From the NCBI GenBank assembly GCA_905193765.1, contig CAJJPZ010000043.1, positions 1 to 15,103 of the forward strand: a DNA stretch of 15,103 bases, in the 5' to 3' direction. Origin of the DNA: an uncultured Eubacterium sp. Lineage in GTDB: Bacteria > Bacillota > Clostridia > Peptostreptococcales > Anaerovoracaceae. This document shows, in pieces, positions 15,049-15,103 of the stretch. Every line of letters begins with the position of its first letter. Within the stretch, counting starts at the first letter, position 1. Made by a program: the position numbers and the translations under genes. The notes below the pieces were generated by a model. It made no database searches. It was not told the DNA's origin and saw only the letters and a program-made list of their open reading frames with translations.

Positions 15049-15103
15049 TGGTGCCGGCGATGGGGGTCGAACCCATACGGTGTTGCCACCACGGGATTTT
15101 GAG
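15049..15103 (-). tRNA. tRNA-Leu (CAA), 3' part only
   Basis: The minus strand carries the 3' part of a tRNA. It has an anticodon loop CTCAAAA (anticodon CAA) followed by TCCCG of the anticodon stem, and a long variable arm (GTGGTGGCAACACC) typical of tRNA-Leu. The T-arm is ATGGG-TTCGACC-CCCAT, followed by the acceptor strand CGCCGGC, discriminator A and an encoded CCA. The long variable arm and A73 fit leucine. The 5' half (acceptor strand, D-arm and half of the anticodon stem) lies beyond the right edge. It reads UUG leucine codons. Confidence 0.95.

Noticed and set aside
1..15103. Mobile elements, CRISPR arrays, toxin-antitoxin or defence genes.
   Set aside because: No transposase, integrase, regular repeats or accessory genes were seen; nearly all bases belong to conserved housekeeping genes.

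Overview
The window is a compact block of housekeeping genes, all read on the minus strand (right to left), from what looks like an anaerobic Firmicute of class Clostridia. The reasons are a single fused secDF gene, the small YrzE/TIGR04086-type membrane protein next to yajC, a bifunctional Rel followed by dtd, a glyoxalase-II-like hydrolase, hemZ, hisS and aspS, and the nadD-yqeK-rsfS-leuS set. GC content looks moderate by eye. A placement near Clostridiales Family XIII is only a guess. No mobile element, CRISPR array, prophage or foreign-looking gene was found, and no gene-free stretch exceeds about 170 bases.

Layout in the direction of transcription: the 3' half of a tRNA-Leu(CAA) at the right edge; yajC, closed by a good intrinsic terminator; the TIGR04086-type membrane protein; a leader of about 166 bases with a sigma-A-like promoter and a hairpin; then an almost gapless run secDF, rel, dtd, MBL hydrolase, hemZ, hisS, aspS, nadD, yqeK, rsfS and leuS, the last cut by the left edge. 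Junctions in this run are overlaps of 4 to 17 nt or gaps of 1 to 33 nt. No terminator or promoter is visible after the secDF leader, so eleven genes may share one transcript.

The genes share themes. YajC and SecDF belong to one accessory complex of the Sec translocon. HisRS, AspRS and LeuRS charge tRNAs; Dtd removes wrongly attached D-amino acids; Rel senses uncharged tRNA on the ribosome and makes or destroys (p)ppGpp. YqeK degrades Ap4A, a side product of aminoacyl-tRNA synthetases, and RsfS blocks ribosomal subunit joining in starvation. NadD makes the NAD precursor. HemZ and the metallo-beta-lactamase-fold protein are conserved companions whose link to this set is unclear.

No clear new system is present. 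The points most worth checking are the direct aspS-nadD junction that joins two normally separate gene modules, the secDF leader hairpin, the long charged tails on both YajC and SecDF, and the place of HemZ in a translation operon.
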